A DNA stretch of 64,000 bases from Manihot esculenta (GCF_001659605.2 NC_035169.2:15314263-15378262); one strand, 5' to 3'; positions 44,829 through 58,121 are shown, counted from the stretch's first letter. Translations and numbers: made by a program. Notes: generated by a model not told the origin, from the letters alone.

Positions 44829-44842
44829 TAAGGGGGGGAGAA
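44829..44842 (+). promoter_or_regulatory. T1 polypurine tract
   Basis: TAAGGGGGGGAGAA immediately before TGTAATACCC of the 3' LTR. Confidence 0.9.
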
Positions 44843-47091
44843 TGTAATACCCGGCTAGACTCTGGTATTGGAATTCCTATCGTCCGGTGGAATCTCGGAT
44901 GTCGGAGACCTCTAGAAGGGTAAAATCATGTTTTCATAAAATATTTTAATGTGTTTTATGTTTTAAGCATGAAAGAAAATGAGTTTTGTATGAAAAACAA
45001 CCTTGGAGGAAAACCCAGGTTCGGCCGCCGAACCTCAAGTTCGGCCGCCGAACATGCAGACATTTCGGGTGTGCCTTAGGCCCCCAAAGGCATAAGTGAG
45101 GGAAGTCCAGGTTCGGCCGCCGAACATGGCATGCATGTGGAGGCACGTTCGGTCCCCGAACGTGGCCTGGCCAGCCACTATAAAAGGGTCCCTTAGCCGA
45201 AAACGGGCGAGCTTTTCTCCCCATTGTCGGCCAAGGTGAGCTCTCTGTCGTCCCTCACCAATCTTTGAGTTCTTCCTTCAAATCTTTCACGATTTTCACA
45301 AGTTTTCATCTTGTTTTGAAGATTTTCAAGTTTTGAGCAAGTTTTGAGCTTGGAGACCCAAGGAAGTTGAAAATCTCCCATCTCCAAGATTAGGTCGTCT
45401 CTCTCTCGATCTTCAAGAGGTAAGAGCCGATCTTAAGCTCATTGCATGTTTTAAGTCAGTTTTATGAAGATCTATGGGGTAGAATGCATGTTTAGCTCAT
45501 AGTTAGGTTTTTGAGTTATGTTGTGTTTTTTATCAATGTGGCTTGCCAATGCATGTTTGATGTGTTGTAGATGGGGCTTAGGATAGTTTGAAGCCCCTAG
45601 GAGCTGGTATGATTGTGTATGTGTGTTGTAGAATAGGTTTATGCATGTTTGGGAAGTTTTGGAGGCGTATATGCATAGGAGAGCTGAGTTTCTGTCACTA
45701 AGGGAGAAACCAGGTTCGGCAGCCGAAGGAACTTTCGGCCGCCGAACATGCTTGTGGAAGCAGCCTTCGGCTGCCGAAGCTTGCCCCTGAAAGGAGACTT
45801 TTGTCTCTGTCTGGGAGTTTCGGCCGCCGAAAGTGCTGCCGAACATGCATGAGTTTCGCCTTTGTCTGGGAGTTTCGGCCGCCGAAGGTGCCACCGAACC
45901 TGCCTGACTTTCGGCCGCCGAACCTGCCGCCGAAAGTGCCCTGTCCAGCCCTCTTTTGGATGATTTTCTATGATTGTTTCATGATGTTCTAGGGGGTTTT
46001 TGGGGGATGTTTTTATAGTTATGTTCTAGTTGTTTGGTCCCTCATTTGAGTCCACCCGTGTAGGTTCGAACCCGAGGAACCGAGGACCCCAGCAGTGAGT
46101 TCAGCTGCTTTTGAGTCAGTAGAGCTTCAGCCAGAGGTGAGTGGAATAACTCTTATGCTTTTAAATAAATAAACCAGTTTTAGCATGATTCACGCATCAT
46201 GAATGCCATGAGATATAATAGGGTGCTTGCATTAGAACTCACGAATATGTTGCATTGCATAATATGTTGATGATGCGGATGAATGTTGAATGATCCTTTA
46301 GTCCTCATATGTTATGATATGATGATGATACGGTACGAAGACCAGTGAGGTCCATTCTACGCCCCTGGCACAGTTGGAATGTTATGTTATGCTATGTTAT
46401 GTTTATGTAAGAGAAAGACCAGTGAGGCCCATTCTACGCCCCTGGCACAGTTGGACCATGTAGAGGACTATTGGTGACAAATTCATCCTTGATGTGATTA
46501 GTTGTGATGTGATGCATTTCATGTTATCATATGTTTCAAATGTTTTATTATTCTGCTCACTGGGCTCTAGTAGCTCACCCCTTTTCCCTAATCCCCCAGG
46601 ATTGCAGGTACGGGCTAGACAGAGAAGTCAAGAAGAGTAAAGTCATGTGTTTGTAATAGATAGAAAGTGGACATGATAAATTGTAAGATGATGTAAAGTT
46701 TGAATAGTCATGTTATGTATAATGATATTGAGGATTAGAAGTTGTGCTTGACCCTATGGATGTTGTTATCCCTTTTAATACATGATCTTAGATGTTTTAT
46801 GATGTAGATGTAAACCAACTCAACACATGTTATGCCACCCATTGGGAGCATTGATGAGGTCCCACAGAGGGGCCAATGTTTATGATTATGTTTATGTTCA
46901 GTGCATGCACAGGTTGAGTTGGTGTATGAGAGAATGAATGAAAGGAAAGTTTTAATTTTTATGTATGTTGTTGATCATGTATGAGATTAATCAGGTTCAC
47001 AGGATGTATGTTAGGCTTGCTACGGGTCCCGGCGGCCTTAAGCCGACCTGGATCCTAGCGCCGGTAGCGGTCCGATTTTCGGGTCGTTACA
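44843..47091 (+). repeat. T1 3' LTR
   Basis: Homologous to 37215-39505 but lacks one TTCGGCCGCCGAAC-containing 22-bp segment near 45110, keeps a longer dyad-rich segment at about 45905-45985 that is replaced in the 5' LTR, and has two rather than three 36-bp blocks (46340-46450). Confidence 0.93.
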
Positions 47092-47096
47092 CATAG

Positions 47097-49357
47097 CAAG
47101 CCTGATATACCTCCTGTAAACCTGTTTAATCCCATACATGATCAACAATTACATAAACATTTCAATTTTCTCATTCATTTACCAAACTCAACCTGTGCAT
47201 GCACTATTCATATACATAATCATCAACCCCACGTTGGAGTCCTCAACAATGCTCCAATGGGGTAACATAACATTTATTAAGTTTGGTTTACATAAACATC
47301 ATTAAAATCATGTACTCAAAAGGGATTAACAACATACTAGGGTCAAGCACAATTCTATCCTTAATAACACCATTACATTACATAACTTTTTTTAATACTA
47401 TTCATTACATTACTATACTAAACATTACATTTCAATATTTATCATGTCCACCACTAGCTATTACATGACCATGACTTTACTCTGGCTGACCTCCTGGTCT
47501 ATCCCATACCTGCAAACCTGGGGGATTAAGGGAGTGGGGTGAGCTACTAGAGCCCAGTGAGCAGAATAATAAAACATTATGTTTAAAACATATGGTATCA
47601 TGGAATGCATCACATCACAGACAAATCACATCAAGGATGAATTTGTCACCAATAGTCCTCTACACATTCCAAAAGTGCCAGGGGCGTAGAATGGGCCTCT
47701 CTGGTCTTTCTCTTACATAGCATAACGTAACATAACATTCCATTAGTGGCAGGGGCGTAGAATGGGCCTCACTGGTCTTTCTCTTACATAGTGCCAGGGG
47801 CGTAGAATGGGCCTCACTGGTCTTTCACACCGTATCATTACCATCGCATAACATATCATGTCATAGTGAGGGCTAAAGGATCATCCAACATTCTCCCACA
47901 TCATCAACATATTATGCAATGCAACATATTCGTGAATTCTAATGCAAGCACCCTAATATAATTCATGGCATTTATGATGCGTGAATCATGCTAAAACTTT
48001 CATTTATTTGCTTTGAAACATAAAGAGTCATTCTACTCACCTTGGGCTAGCTCTGACAAGACACTGAAGCAGCTGACTCACTGCTGGGGTCCTCGGTTCC
48101 TCGGGTCCGAACCTACACAGGTGGACTCAAATGAGGGACCAAACATACATGAACATGACTCTAAAATACTCCCTAAAAACCCCCTAAAACACCATAAAAC
48201 AATCATAGAAATCATGCAAAGGAAGGCTGGACAGGGCACTTTCGGCGGCAGGTTCGGCGGCCGAAAGTCCCTCCAGAGACGAAAGTCATGCACCTTCGGC
48301 GGCACTTTCAGCCGCCGAAGGTTCCTTCCAGAGACGAAACTCAGGCATGTTCGGCGGCACCTTCAGCGGCCGAAACTCCCTTCCAGAGCCGAAAGTCTAC
48401 TTTAGGGGGTAGGGTTTGGCAGCCAAAGGCTGGCCTCCACAGGCAGGTTCGGCGGCCGAAAGTCCCTTCGGCTGCCGAACCTGAGTTCTTCCAAAGGGCA
48501 GAACTCAGCCTCTTTCATGCACAAATGCCTCCCAACCTATTCAAACATGCATTTACCTATTCTACAACAAGCATACACAAGCACATAAGCATTTAGGGGT
48601 CTCAAACTATCCTAAACCCCAACACAAACACATCCAACATATATATACAACACACATTGTCCAAAACCTCAACAGAAACCATAAACTCAAAATAACCTAA
48701 ACATGCATTTCTACCCCACAAATCATCATAAAACTTACTTAAAACATAAAAGGAGTTAAAGATCTACTCTTACCTCTTGAATATCGAAAGGAGAGGCGAT
48801 CTAACTCTGAGATGGGAAAGAACTCAACTCTTTGGTCTCCAAGCTCCAAAACTTGCTCTTTTGCTCAAATATCTTCAAATCAAGATAAAACTTGTTAAAG
48901 CATGAAAGATTGGAGGAAAAACCTCAAAAATCAACCATGGGAGAGCATGGACTCACCGTGGTCGAAAATGGGGAGAAAACTCGCCCGTTTCGGCCATAGA
49001 GTCCTTATATAGGGGCTGCCAGACCACCTTTCGGTAGCCTAAAGTGCCTCCAAAACTCGTGCAAGTTCGGCGGCCGAACATGAGGTTCGGCGGCCGAACC
49101 TTTGCCTCTTTCGGAAGCCTAACTTGCCCCCCCTAAACCATCCAATGTTCGGCGGCCGAACTTGAGGTTCGGCGGCCGAACCTGGAAATGCCTCCATAGT
49201 CTTTTTCATTCAAAACTCAATTCCTTTCTTACTTAAAACCATAGAATACATTAAAAAATTTTATGAAAACATGATTTTACCCTTCTAGAGGTTTCCGATA
49301 TTCGAGATTCCACCGGACGGTAAGAATTCCGATACCGGAGTCTAGCCGGGTATTACA
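47097..49357 (-). repeat. T2 3' LTR, main part
   Basis: Reverse-complement LTR from CAAGCCTGATATACC to ...CCGGGTATTACA, homologous to 54797-57038. It lies head-on against T1's 3' LTR. It contains the same TTCGGCNGCCGAA dyads (about 48250-48480, 49067-49183) and three copies of the GGGGCGTAGAATGGGCCTC block (47680-47825). Confidence 0.93.
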
Positions 49358-49468
49358 TTCTTCCCCCCTTAAGAACATTCGTCCCCGAATGTTCACCAAA
49401 CAAACATGGCATAGCATAAAACATGAACATACATACCAAACACACAACAAAAACACATAACACTCACC

Positions 49469-50884
49469 TTAGAAGAGATGAGGATATTGCTGGAGCATGG
49501 ACTCCCGTGTCTCCCAGGTACACTCTTCGATGTTGTGGTGATTCCAAAGGACTTTCACTATCGGGATTTCCTTGTTTCTCAACTTTCTGATCTGGGTGTC
49601 AATGATCCGTACTGGCTGCTCAACGTAGGTGAGATCTTCTTGGATCTCCATATCAGGCTCACTAAGAACCTTGCCCGGATCTGACACGAACTTTCTTAAC
49701 ATGGAAACATGGAAAACCGGATGGATTCTCTCCATTGAAGTAGGTAAATCCATCTTGTACAATATATTCCCGATCTTTTGCAAGATTTCAAAGGGTCCGA
49801 TATACCGTGGAGCTAGTTTACCTTTCTTCCCGAACCGAATCACCCCTTTCATTGGAGACACTTTGAGCAATACCAAATCCCCCTCCTAAAACTCTACTTG
49901 CCTTCTGCGGATATCTGCATAACTCTTTTGCCTGCTTGCAGCAGTCTTGATCCTTTCTCTGATTATGGGCACTACTCTGCTGCTGATCTCTACTAGTTCA
50001 GGCCCTGCTAAGGCCCTTTCTCCAACTTCCTCCCAGTAGACAGGCGACCTGCACTTCCTTCCATACAAAGCTTCATATGGAGCCATCCCTATGCTAGCAT
50101 GATGGCTGTTATTGTAGGCAAACTCCACCAAAGGCAGATGCTGCCTCCAAGAACCGCCAAAGTCCAGCACACACATTCTGAGCATATCCTCTATTGTCTG
50201 GATGGTCCTCTCTGATTGTCCGTCCGTCTGAGGATGGAAAGTAGTGCTAAAATCCAAGCTGGTACCCATAGCATTCTGTAGACTCCGGTCCTCTATCAGA
50301 CACTATTGAAACAGGAACCCCATGCAACCTGATAACCTCATCAACATAGACCTGTGCCAACTTGTCCACAGAATAGTCACTCCTGACGGGGATGAAGTGA
50401 GCAGATTTGGTCAGTCTGTCCACAATCACCCATATGGAGTCCAATCTGTTGGACGCTACCGGTAACCCTACCACGAAGTCCATAGCGATATTCTCCCATT
50501 TCCACTCTGGAATAGGTAGTGGGTTGAGCATTCCAGCCGGCTTCTGATGTTCCAGCTTCACCCTCTAACATATTTCGCAGGCTAACACAAACTGTGCCAC
50601 TTCTCTCTTCATAGCTGGCCACCAATAAACTCTCTTCAGATCTTGATACATTTTGGTGGCTCTAGGGTGAACACTGTATCTGGCATTATGAGACTCTCTC
50701 ATAATGTCTCCCTTTAGCCCTACGTCATCTGGTACACACAATCTATTCCCATAGCGGAGGATCCCCTTGCTGTCAAATCTAAATTCTTCGTTCTTGCCTG
50801 ACTAAACAGTCCTGGCAATCTTCACTAACTCTGGGTCCTCGTGCTGTTTCTGAGCCACCTGCTCCAGAAACACAGGTGTTACTC
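49469..50884 (-). pseudogene. T2 integrase and chromodomain-like C-terminus
   Basis: Minus-strand pieces: finger region (50560-50720, frameshifted), ENIAMDFVVGLPVASNRLDS (50247-50561), [20 protein letters not shown] to RQVEF (49886-50269), and the C-terminal [19 protein letters not shown]...[12 protein letters not shown] (49469-49876). Lesions: a deletion of about 22 bp between the DRGP motif and NAMG, and a TAG at about 49887 where T1 has CAG. Not functional. Confidence 0.9.
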
Positions 50885-52084
50885 TCATCTGGCTATCAAA
50901 GCACCTGTACCAGACAACTCCAACTGCAAACCTTCATTAATGAGCTCGAAGAACTGCCTCACCACTGGCCTCCTCTCTACTGAAATATGGGACAAATTGC
51001 CAAGCGATTTCCGGCTTAAGGCGTCTACCACAACATTCGCCTTACACGGATGGTACTGAATCTTGCAATCATAGTCACTAAGCAGTTCTACCCATCTTCT
51101 CTGCCTCAAGTTCAACTCTCTCTGACTCAGGATGTACTGCAGGCTCTTATGATCGGTGAAGATCTCACATTTTACCCCATAAAGGTAGTGCCTCCACATC
51201 TTGAGTGCAAAGATTACAACTGCCATCTCTAGGTCATGTGTAGGGTAATTCAACTCGTGCTTCTTCAGCTGCCTAGAAGCATAAGCAATCACCCTTTCAT
51301 TCTGCATTAGCACACAACCCAGTCCCACACGGGATGCATCACAGAAAACCGTGAAGTCTTCATTATTCGTTGGCAGAGCTAACACTGGTGCTGAGGTCAA
51401 CCTCCTCTTTAGCTCTTCAAAGCTCTCCTCACACTGGTCGATCCACACAAACCTCTGGTTCTTCTTAGTCAGTTTGGCCAGAGGAGCTGCAATTTTAGAG
51501 AAGTCCTGGACGAACCTCCTGTAGTAACCTGCCAAATCCAAGAAGCTCTTGATCTCTGTCACTGTAGTGGGTCTAGGCCAGTTAGCTATAGCTTCCACTT
51601 TCTTGGGGTCCACTTCGATTCTGTTTTCCGACACTACATGCCCTAAGAATGAAATGCTCCTCAACCAGAACTCACACTTGGAGAACTTGGCATACAAGCC
51701 GTGTTCCCTTAAGGTCTGCAAAACCAACCTCACATGATGGGCATGCTCCTCTGCATTCCTGGAATACACTAAGATATCATCTATGAAGACAATAACAAAG
51801 TGATCCAGGTATTAGCTAAACACTCTGTTCATGAGATCCATGAATGCTGCAGGGGCATTGGTTAACCCGAACGACATCACAAGAAACTCATAGTGCCCAT
51901 ATCTGGTCCTGAACGCTGTCTTCAGCACATCCTCTTCTCTTATCCTCAGCTGATGGTACCCTGATCTCAGATCTATCTTGGAGAAACAACCTGCTCTTGC
52001 TAACTGGTTGAATAGATCGTCGATCCTCGGCAACGGGTACTTATTCTTGTAGTGACCTTGTTCAACTGCCTGTAGTCGATACAA
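50885..52084 (-). pseudogene. T2 RT palm and RNase H
   Basis: YRLQAVEQ...[18 protein letters not shown] and [20 protein letters not shown] (51812-52084), then, after an in-frame TAA at about 51812, [19 protein letters not shown] through [16 protein letters not shown] and VVDALSRKS (50885-51769). It terminates by a one-base deletion in the GATAGCCAGATG segment. VVDALSRKS replaces the usual VADALSRKS. Confidence 0.9.
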
Positions 52085-53805
52085 AGTCTAAGGGACCCAT
52101 CTTTCTTTTTCACAAACAGCATTGGAGCACCCAAAGGTGAGGTACTCGGTCGGATGAAGCCCTTATCTACCAGCTCTTGCAACTGCTCTTTAAGCTCCTT
52201 CAATTCTGCTGGTGCCATCCTGTAAGGAGTGATAGAGATCGGTCTGGTTCCAGGCATTAACTCAATTTCGAACTCTATCTCCCTAGCAGGTGGTAAACCT
52301 GGCAGCTCGTCTGGGAAAACGTCTAAGAACTCTCTGACCACGGGCATTGAGGCAGGCTCTCTGACATGACTATCTAGCTCTCTCACATGAGTTAGAAAAC
52401 CCTGACAATCCCTCCTGAGCAGCCTACGAGCCTGTAGGGCTGATATCAAACCTCTAGGTGTACCCCTCCTGTCTCCTCTAAAGACAACCTCTGACCCATC
52501 CTGACAACTGAACCTGACTACCTTGTCTCTGCAGTCCAAGGTAGCACCATGGGTAGATAGCCAATCCATCCCTAGAATGACGTCAAAATATGTCAAATCT
52601 AGAACCACAAGGTCGGCTGAAAGGCATCTCCCCTCAATAAAAACTGGACTACACTGGCAGACTGACTCTGCCACTGACGGGTCACACTTGGGTCCACTGA
52701 CCCATAGGGGACACTCTAACCCAGAGACCATCAAACCCAACCTCTCGACGGCCCTCAGAGCAATGAAAGAATGAGATGCACCAGGGTCCATTAAGGCATA
52801 AACATATGAACAACCAATGATGAGATTACCTGACACCACGGTGTTAGATGTGTTCGCCTCCTGCTGAGTCATCGTGAAGATCCGTGCTGGAGCTGATGGA
52901 CCTTCACCCCTGAAACCTGCTGAAGAAGAGGCTGCCGCTCTCCTTCTGCCTCTGCCACTAGCCTGAGTCGCGGCTGGAGCTGCTGGCGGAGCCACATTAC
53001 CAGAAGCTGTCTGCTGGGACTGCGCCACAAAAGCTGCTCTAGGACACTCCCGTGCCATGTGTCCCTCCTGCCCACATCTGAAGCAGGCTATCGTCTCAAA
53101 CTGACATACTCCTTTGTGCAGCTTCCCACACTTCACACATGCTGCATTATCTGCACCTGAGCTCGAGCCACTTCCTAATCGCAGACCTGACTTGATCTTG
53201 TTCCAGAACTTGTTCTTCTTTGACTTTTTTGTGGTACTGCCCCACCTCTTACTGCCTGAACTCAGAGAAGAAGGGTCTAACCTTCCCCCACCTGGGATCT
53301 TGGAACTAGAAGGCTGTGCTACTGACTGTTTAACTTTCCCTTCAATGATTGCACTAGCCTCCATCCTCCGAGCCATATCCACTATGGCATGGAAACTCTC
53401 CCTCTCTGCTGACTGGATCAAGGAAGAATACCTGGAATGGAGCCTCATGATATACCTCCTTGACTTCTTCTGATCTGTGTCCATATTTTGCCCAGCAAAC
53501 GGCAACAGCTCCAAGAACCTATCTGTGTACTCATCCACACTCATCTCATCCGTCTGCCTCAACTGCTCAAATTCAATCATCTTCAACTCTCTTGAACTGT
53601 CAGGGAAACCCCATCCTGCAAACTCATTAGCAAACTCCTCCCATGATAGGCTATCCAACCTCGGGTTTACATAGTTTTTAAACCACTCTCGGGCCTTCTT
53701 GCACTTTAGTGTGAACCCAGCCATCTGAATGGCTCTACTGTCATCAGCTCCTATCTCATCTGTAATCATCTTGACTCTCTCAAGGTACACAAACGGGTCA
53801 TCACC
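52000..53805 (-). pseudogene. T2 gag C-terminal part, protease and RT N-terminal part
   Basis: A frame of almost 600 codons covering [19 protein letters not shown], knuckle [14 protein letters not shown], the protease [14 protein letters not shown] with [17 protein letters not shown], and RT up to [16 protein letters not shown] one-base deletion near 52050 (ACTACAAGAATAAG versus ACTACCAAGAATAAG) ends the proper frame. Gag and protease are contiguous, as in chromoviruses that encode one gag-pol frame. Confidence 0.9.
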
Positions 53806-54459
53806 TTATTCAAACTGGGGAGCACCCAGCTTCATGTAATCGGTCATCTTGACCTTGCTCCCTCCAGATGAGCTAGGTTTAGGCACTTGGGTTTCTGGTT
53901 TTGTTGGTTGAGGAGGAGGTGCAGCATCCCCTGGGGTAGGGTTTGCTGTACCTGGGTAGAAAGATGGGGGTGGGTACATAGGGTACTGTGAGTATGGTGG
54001 GTAGAAAGATGGGGGTTGGTACATAGGGTACTGTGAGTATGGTGGGTAGAAAGGTGGGTATGGCATATGAGAGTGATAAGGGTTAAAGCTGGGGTAATCC
54101 GATGTAGCTCCCATCGAATACCCGAGATTCTGTGAAAAGGGTGGGAACTGGTGTGGCTGAACAAATCCCGAGGCCTGAGTGCCTCCTTGGGACTCTCCCA
54201 TGCCCTCTTCCAACATACTCACTCCAAGACTGCCATCCCTCCTCTGATCCACATCCATATCATCCCCCACATCCTCTAACATTCCTCCTTGAACTGTCCC
54301 CCTTCTGCTCACATCAAAAGACCTTCTAGGGTCCCTTGATGTTCTCTCCCTGCTAGACCTACAGGACATTGCCCTAGGCAATGCAGGAGGACAGGCATCC
54401 GTGCCCTCGTCCTGGGGTGGTACTCCAGTCAATCGTGCAGATCGACGAGTTCCTCTCAT
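53806..54459 (-). pseudogene. T2 gag N-terminal part
   Basis: Starts MRGTRRSARLTGVPPQDEG at 54459, followed by a Pro/Tyr-rich region in which a roughly 36-bp unit (YPPYSQYPMYPPPSF) is tandemly duplicated. TAA at 53806-53808 replaces a sense codon just before GDDPF. The frame upstream of 54459 is leader sequence, not gag. Confidence 0.88.
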
Positions 54460-54709
54460 CACGCTTATTGAAAAACAGCACACATCACATAAAACATTAG
54501 CATCAAATGGTTCATGTGCAAACACATGAACCCGCATCACATACATAGCATATCATCAATGCACATGCATAAAATCATGGCATTTCACATCATCATTCAA
54601 GACAGGACTCTTCAGCCTATCCTAGTGGACATGATTTTCCTATTGTGCTTGACCTTCTATAACATCTACGAGCCTGACACTCTCTATAGGTCCGACCATA
54701 TGAACTTAG

Positions 54710-54722
54710 GGCTCTGATACCA
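54710..54722 (-). promoter_or_regulatory. T2 primer-binding site (initiator tRNA-Met)
   Basis: Minus strand TGGTATCAGAGCC, three bases from the LTR edge at 54726. Confidence 0.93.
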
Positions 54723-54725
54723 ATC

Positions 54726-57038
54726 TGTAACGACCCGAAAACCGGACTACTACCAGCGCTAGGATCCAGATCGGCATAAGGCCGCCGAGACCCGTAGCAA
54801 GCCTGATATACCTCCTGTAAACCTGTTTAATCCCATACATGATCAACAATTACATAAAAATTTCAATTTTCTCATTCATTTACCAAACTCAACCTGTGCA
54901 TGCACTATTCATATACATAATCATCAACCCCACGCTGGAGTCCTCAACAATGCTCCAATGGGGTAACATAACATTTATTAAGTTTGGTTTACATAAACAT
55001 CATTAAAATCATGTACTCAAAAGGGATTAACAACATACTAGGGTCAAGCACAATTCTATCCTCAATAACACCATTACATTACATAACTTTTTTTAATACT
55101 ATTCATTACATTACTATACTAAACATTACATTTCAATATTTATCATGTCCACCACTAGCTATTACATGACCATGACTTTACTCTGGCTGACCTCCTGGTC
55201 TATCCCATACCTGCAAACCTGGGGGATTAAGGGAGTGGGGTGAGCTACTAGAGCCCAGTGAGCAGAATAATAAAATATTATGTTTAAAACATATGGTATC
55301 ATGGAATGCATCACATCACAGACAAATCACATCAAGGATGAATTTGTCACCAATAGCCCTCTACACATTCCAAAAGTGCCAGGGGCGTAGAATGGGTCTC
55401 ATTGGTCTTTCTCTTACATAGCATAACGTAACATAACATTCCATTAGTGCCAGGGGCGTAGAATGGGCCTCACTGGTCTTTCTCTTACATAGTGCCAGGG
55501 GCGTAGAATGGGCCTCACTGGTCTTTCACACCGTATCATTACCATCTCATAACATATCATGTCATAGTGAGGGCCAAAGGATCATCCAACATTCACCCAC
55601 ATCATCAACATATTATGCAACGCAACATATTCGTGAATTCTAATGCAAGCACCCTAATATAATTCATGGCATTCATGATGCGTGAATCATGCTAAAACTT
55701 TCATTTATTTGCTTTGAAACATAAAGAGTCATTCTACTCACCTTAGGCTAGCTCTGATAAGACACTGAAGCAGCTGACTCACTGCTGGGGTTCTCGGTTC
55801 CTCGGGTCCGAACCTACATAGGTGGACTCAAATGAGAGACCAAACATACATGAACATGACTTTAAAATACTCCCCAAAAACCCCCTAAAACACCATAAAA
55901 CAATAATAGAAATCATGCAAAGGTAGGCTGGACAGGGCACTTTCGGCGGCAGGTTCGGCGGCCGAAAGTCCCTCCAGAGACGAAAGTCATGCACCTTCGG
56001 CGGCACTTTTGGTGGCCGAAGGTTCCTTCCAGAGACGAAACTCAGGCATGTTCGGCGGCACCTTCGGTGGCCGAAACTCCCTTCCAAAGTCGAAAGTCTA
56101 CTTTTGGGGGCAGGGTTCGGCAGCCAAAGGCTGGCCTCCACAGGCAGGTTCGGCGGCCGAAAGTCCCTTCGGCTGCCGAACCTGAGTTCTTCTAAAGGGC
56201 AGAATTCAGCCTCTTTCATGCACAAATGCCTCCCAACCCATTCAAACATGCATTTACCTATTCTACAACAAGCATACACAAGCACATAAGCATTTAGGGG
56301 TCTCAAACTATCCTAAACCCCAACACAAACACATCCAACATACATATACAACACACATTGTCCAAAACCTCAACATAAACCATAAACTCAAAATAACCTA
56401 AACATGCATTTCTACCCCACAAATCATCATAAAACTTACTTAAAACATAAAAGGAGTTAAAGATCTACTCTTACCTCTTGAAGATCGAGAGGAGAGGCGA
56501 TCTAACTCGGAGATGGGAGAGAACTCAACTCTTTGGTCTCCAAGCTCCAAAACTTGCTCTTTTGCTCAAATATCTTCAAATCAAGATAAAACTTGTTAAA
56601 GCATGAAAGATTGGAGGAAAAACCTCAAAAATCAACCATGGGAGAGCATGGACTCACCGTGGTCAAAAATGGGGAGAAAACTCGCCCGTTTCGGCCATGG
56701 AGTCCTTATATAGGGGCTGCCAGACCACCTTTCGGCAGCCTAAAGTGCCTCCAAAACTCATGCAAGTTCAGCGGCCGAACCTTTGCCTCTTTCGGAAGTC
56801 TAACTTGTCCCCCCTAAACCATTCAATGTTCGGTGGCCGAACTTGAGGTTCGGCGGCCGAACCTGGAAATGCTTCCATAGTCTTTTTCATTCAAAACTCA
56901 ATTCCTTTCTTACTTAAAACCATAGAATACATTAAATCATTTTATGAAAACATGATTTTACCCTTCTAGAGGTTTCTGATATCCGAGATTCCACTTGACG
57001 GTAGGAATTCTGATACCGGAGTCTAGCCGGGTATTACA
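54726..57038 (-). repeat. T2 5' LTR
   Basis: 2313 bp, TGTAACGACCCG...GGGTATTACA on the plus strand. It shows the uninterrupted sequence (GAGACCCGTAGCAAGCC) at the place where T1 entered the other LTR. Dyad-rich segments lie at about 55940-56180 and 56770-56865. Confidence 0.95.
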
Positions 57039-57043
57039 CTTCT

Positions 57044-58121
57044 AAGGTACTTTAGGATATTCTTAACAACTGTCCAGTGACTTTCACTAGGATCTGTCTG
57101 ATATCTGCTCGTTGTGCTCAAGGCATATGAGATGTCTGGTCTAGTACATAACATGGCATACATGATATATCCAATAGCAGAAGCATAAGAAATCTTATTC
57201 ATCCGTTCTCGCTCATCAGATGTCATAGGACATTGATTCTTGCTGAGATGAATACCATGAGAGATGGGCAAGAATCCTCTTTTGGAATCTTGCATGCTGA
57301 ACCTTTTCAGCACCTTGTCAATATAAGTACTTTGATTCAGACCGATTATCCTCTTGGATCTATCCCTATAGATCTTAATACCAAGGATATATGTAGCCTC
57401 GCCTAAGTCCTTCATTGAAAAAGAATTCCCTAACCAAGTTTAACCTTTTGCAAGGTAGGAATATCATTTCCAATGAGTAATATGTCATCTACATATATGA
57501 CTAGAAACACAACTGCACTCCCACTAACCATCTTGTAAACACAAGGTTCATCTTCATTTTTTATGAATCCAAAGTCCTTGACTGTCTCATCAAAATGAAG
57601 ATTCCAGCTCCGAGAAGCTTGCTTTAATCCATAAATGGATCTCTGAAGCTTGCAAATCTTTTCAGAATTCTCAGGGATTACAAAACCCTTAGGTTGTGTC
57701 ATGTACACATCCTCGAGCAAGTTTCCATTAAGGAAAGTTGTTTTGACGTCTATTTGCCATATCTCATAATCATAGTACACAACAATGGCAATGAGAATTC
57801 TAACCGACTTAAGCATTGCTACTGGCGAAAAGGTCTCATCATAGTCTATACCATGAGTTTGTTTGAAACCTTTTGCGACGAGCCTTGCTTTGTAGGTATG
57901 CATATTTCCATCCATGTTAGTTTTCTTCTTGAAAACCCATTTGCAACCAATGGTCTTAACACCCTCAGGGGGATCAATTAATGACCAAACTCGATTGTCA
58001 TACATGGATTGCATTTCAGATTTCATGGCAGAAAGCCATTTCTCGGAATCTGGACCTGACACAGCCTCTTGATAGGTAGTAGGCTCATCTTGATCAATGA
58101 GAAAAAGTTCACGACTATCAG
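57044..58121 (-). pseudogene. Ty1/copia reverse transcriptase
   Basis: Minus-strand RT in two frames. 58121-57430: SRELFLIDQDEP and SGPDSEKWLSAMKSEM, then GCKWVFKKKTNMDGNMHTYK, ARLVAKGFKQTHGIDYDETF, IWQIDVKTTFLNGNLLEDVY and the catalytic VIYVDDILLIGND. 57415-57044: MKDLGEATYILGIKIYRDRS through TRPDISYALSTTSRYQ to ILKYLR. A small indel near 57435 separates them (the reading passes from QKVKLG-stop to WLGNSFSMKD). It joins the RNase H piece at 37137 across T2, and its 5' side is cut by T3 at 58121. Confidence 0.92.

Larger units (their letters stand above)
37215..47091 (+). mobile_element. T1: Tekay/Del-type chromovirus (plus), nested in T2's LTR
   Basis: 9877 bp flanked by CATAG at 37210-37214 and 47092-47096. 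LTRs are 37215-39505 (2291 bp) and 44843-47091 (2249 bp). PBS TGGTATCAGAGCC at 39509; PPT AAGGGGGGGAGAA before the 3' LTR. Coding 39767-44734 is broken by at least four stops and three frameshifts. It is the innermost (fourth-level) insertion of the right half. The LTRs differ by several small and at least two larger rearrangements. Confidence 0.95.
37138..57043 (-). mobile_element. T2: Tekay/Del-type chromovirus (minus), hosting T1
   Basis: The element is 37143-57038 with perfect TSD CTTCT at 37138-37142 and 57039-57043, inserted in the copia RNase H gene. Left (3') LTR: 37143-37214 plus 47097-49357. Right (5') LTR: 54726-57038. PBS for initiator tRNA-Met at 54722-54710; PPT at 49358-49372. 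The coding region (54459-49469) holds gag, PR, RT, RNase H, integrase and a chromodomain-like C-terminus, with several frameshifts and stops. T1 sits 72 bp inside its left LTR. Confidence 0.95.
33073..58121 (-). mobile_element. Ty1/copia element (minus), 3' part, carrying four later insertions
   Basis: The 3' LTR begins (plus strand) at TGTTGGGAAATCC (33073) and ends ...TTTACACTAACA (36458). Then, in minus orientation, come the RNase H end (36609-37137) and RT (57044-58121). The remainder lies beyond T3 and outside the window. The element holds a solo LTR (33855-35762), T2 (37143-57038) with T1 inside, and T3 (from 58122). Its coding parts rejoin correctly across T2, from LKYLR to RTKDAFLVYGG. 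Only one end is visible, so its TSD (possibly GGAAC) cannot be confirmed. Confidence 0.88.
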
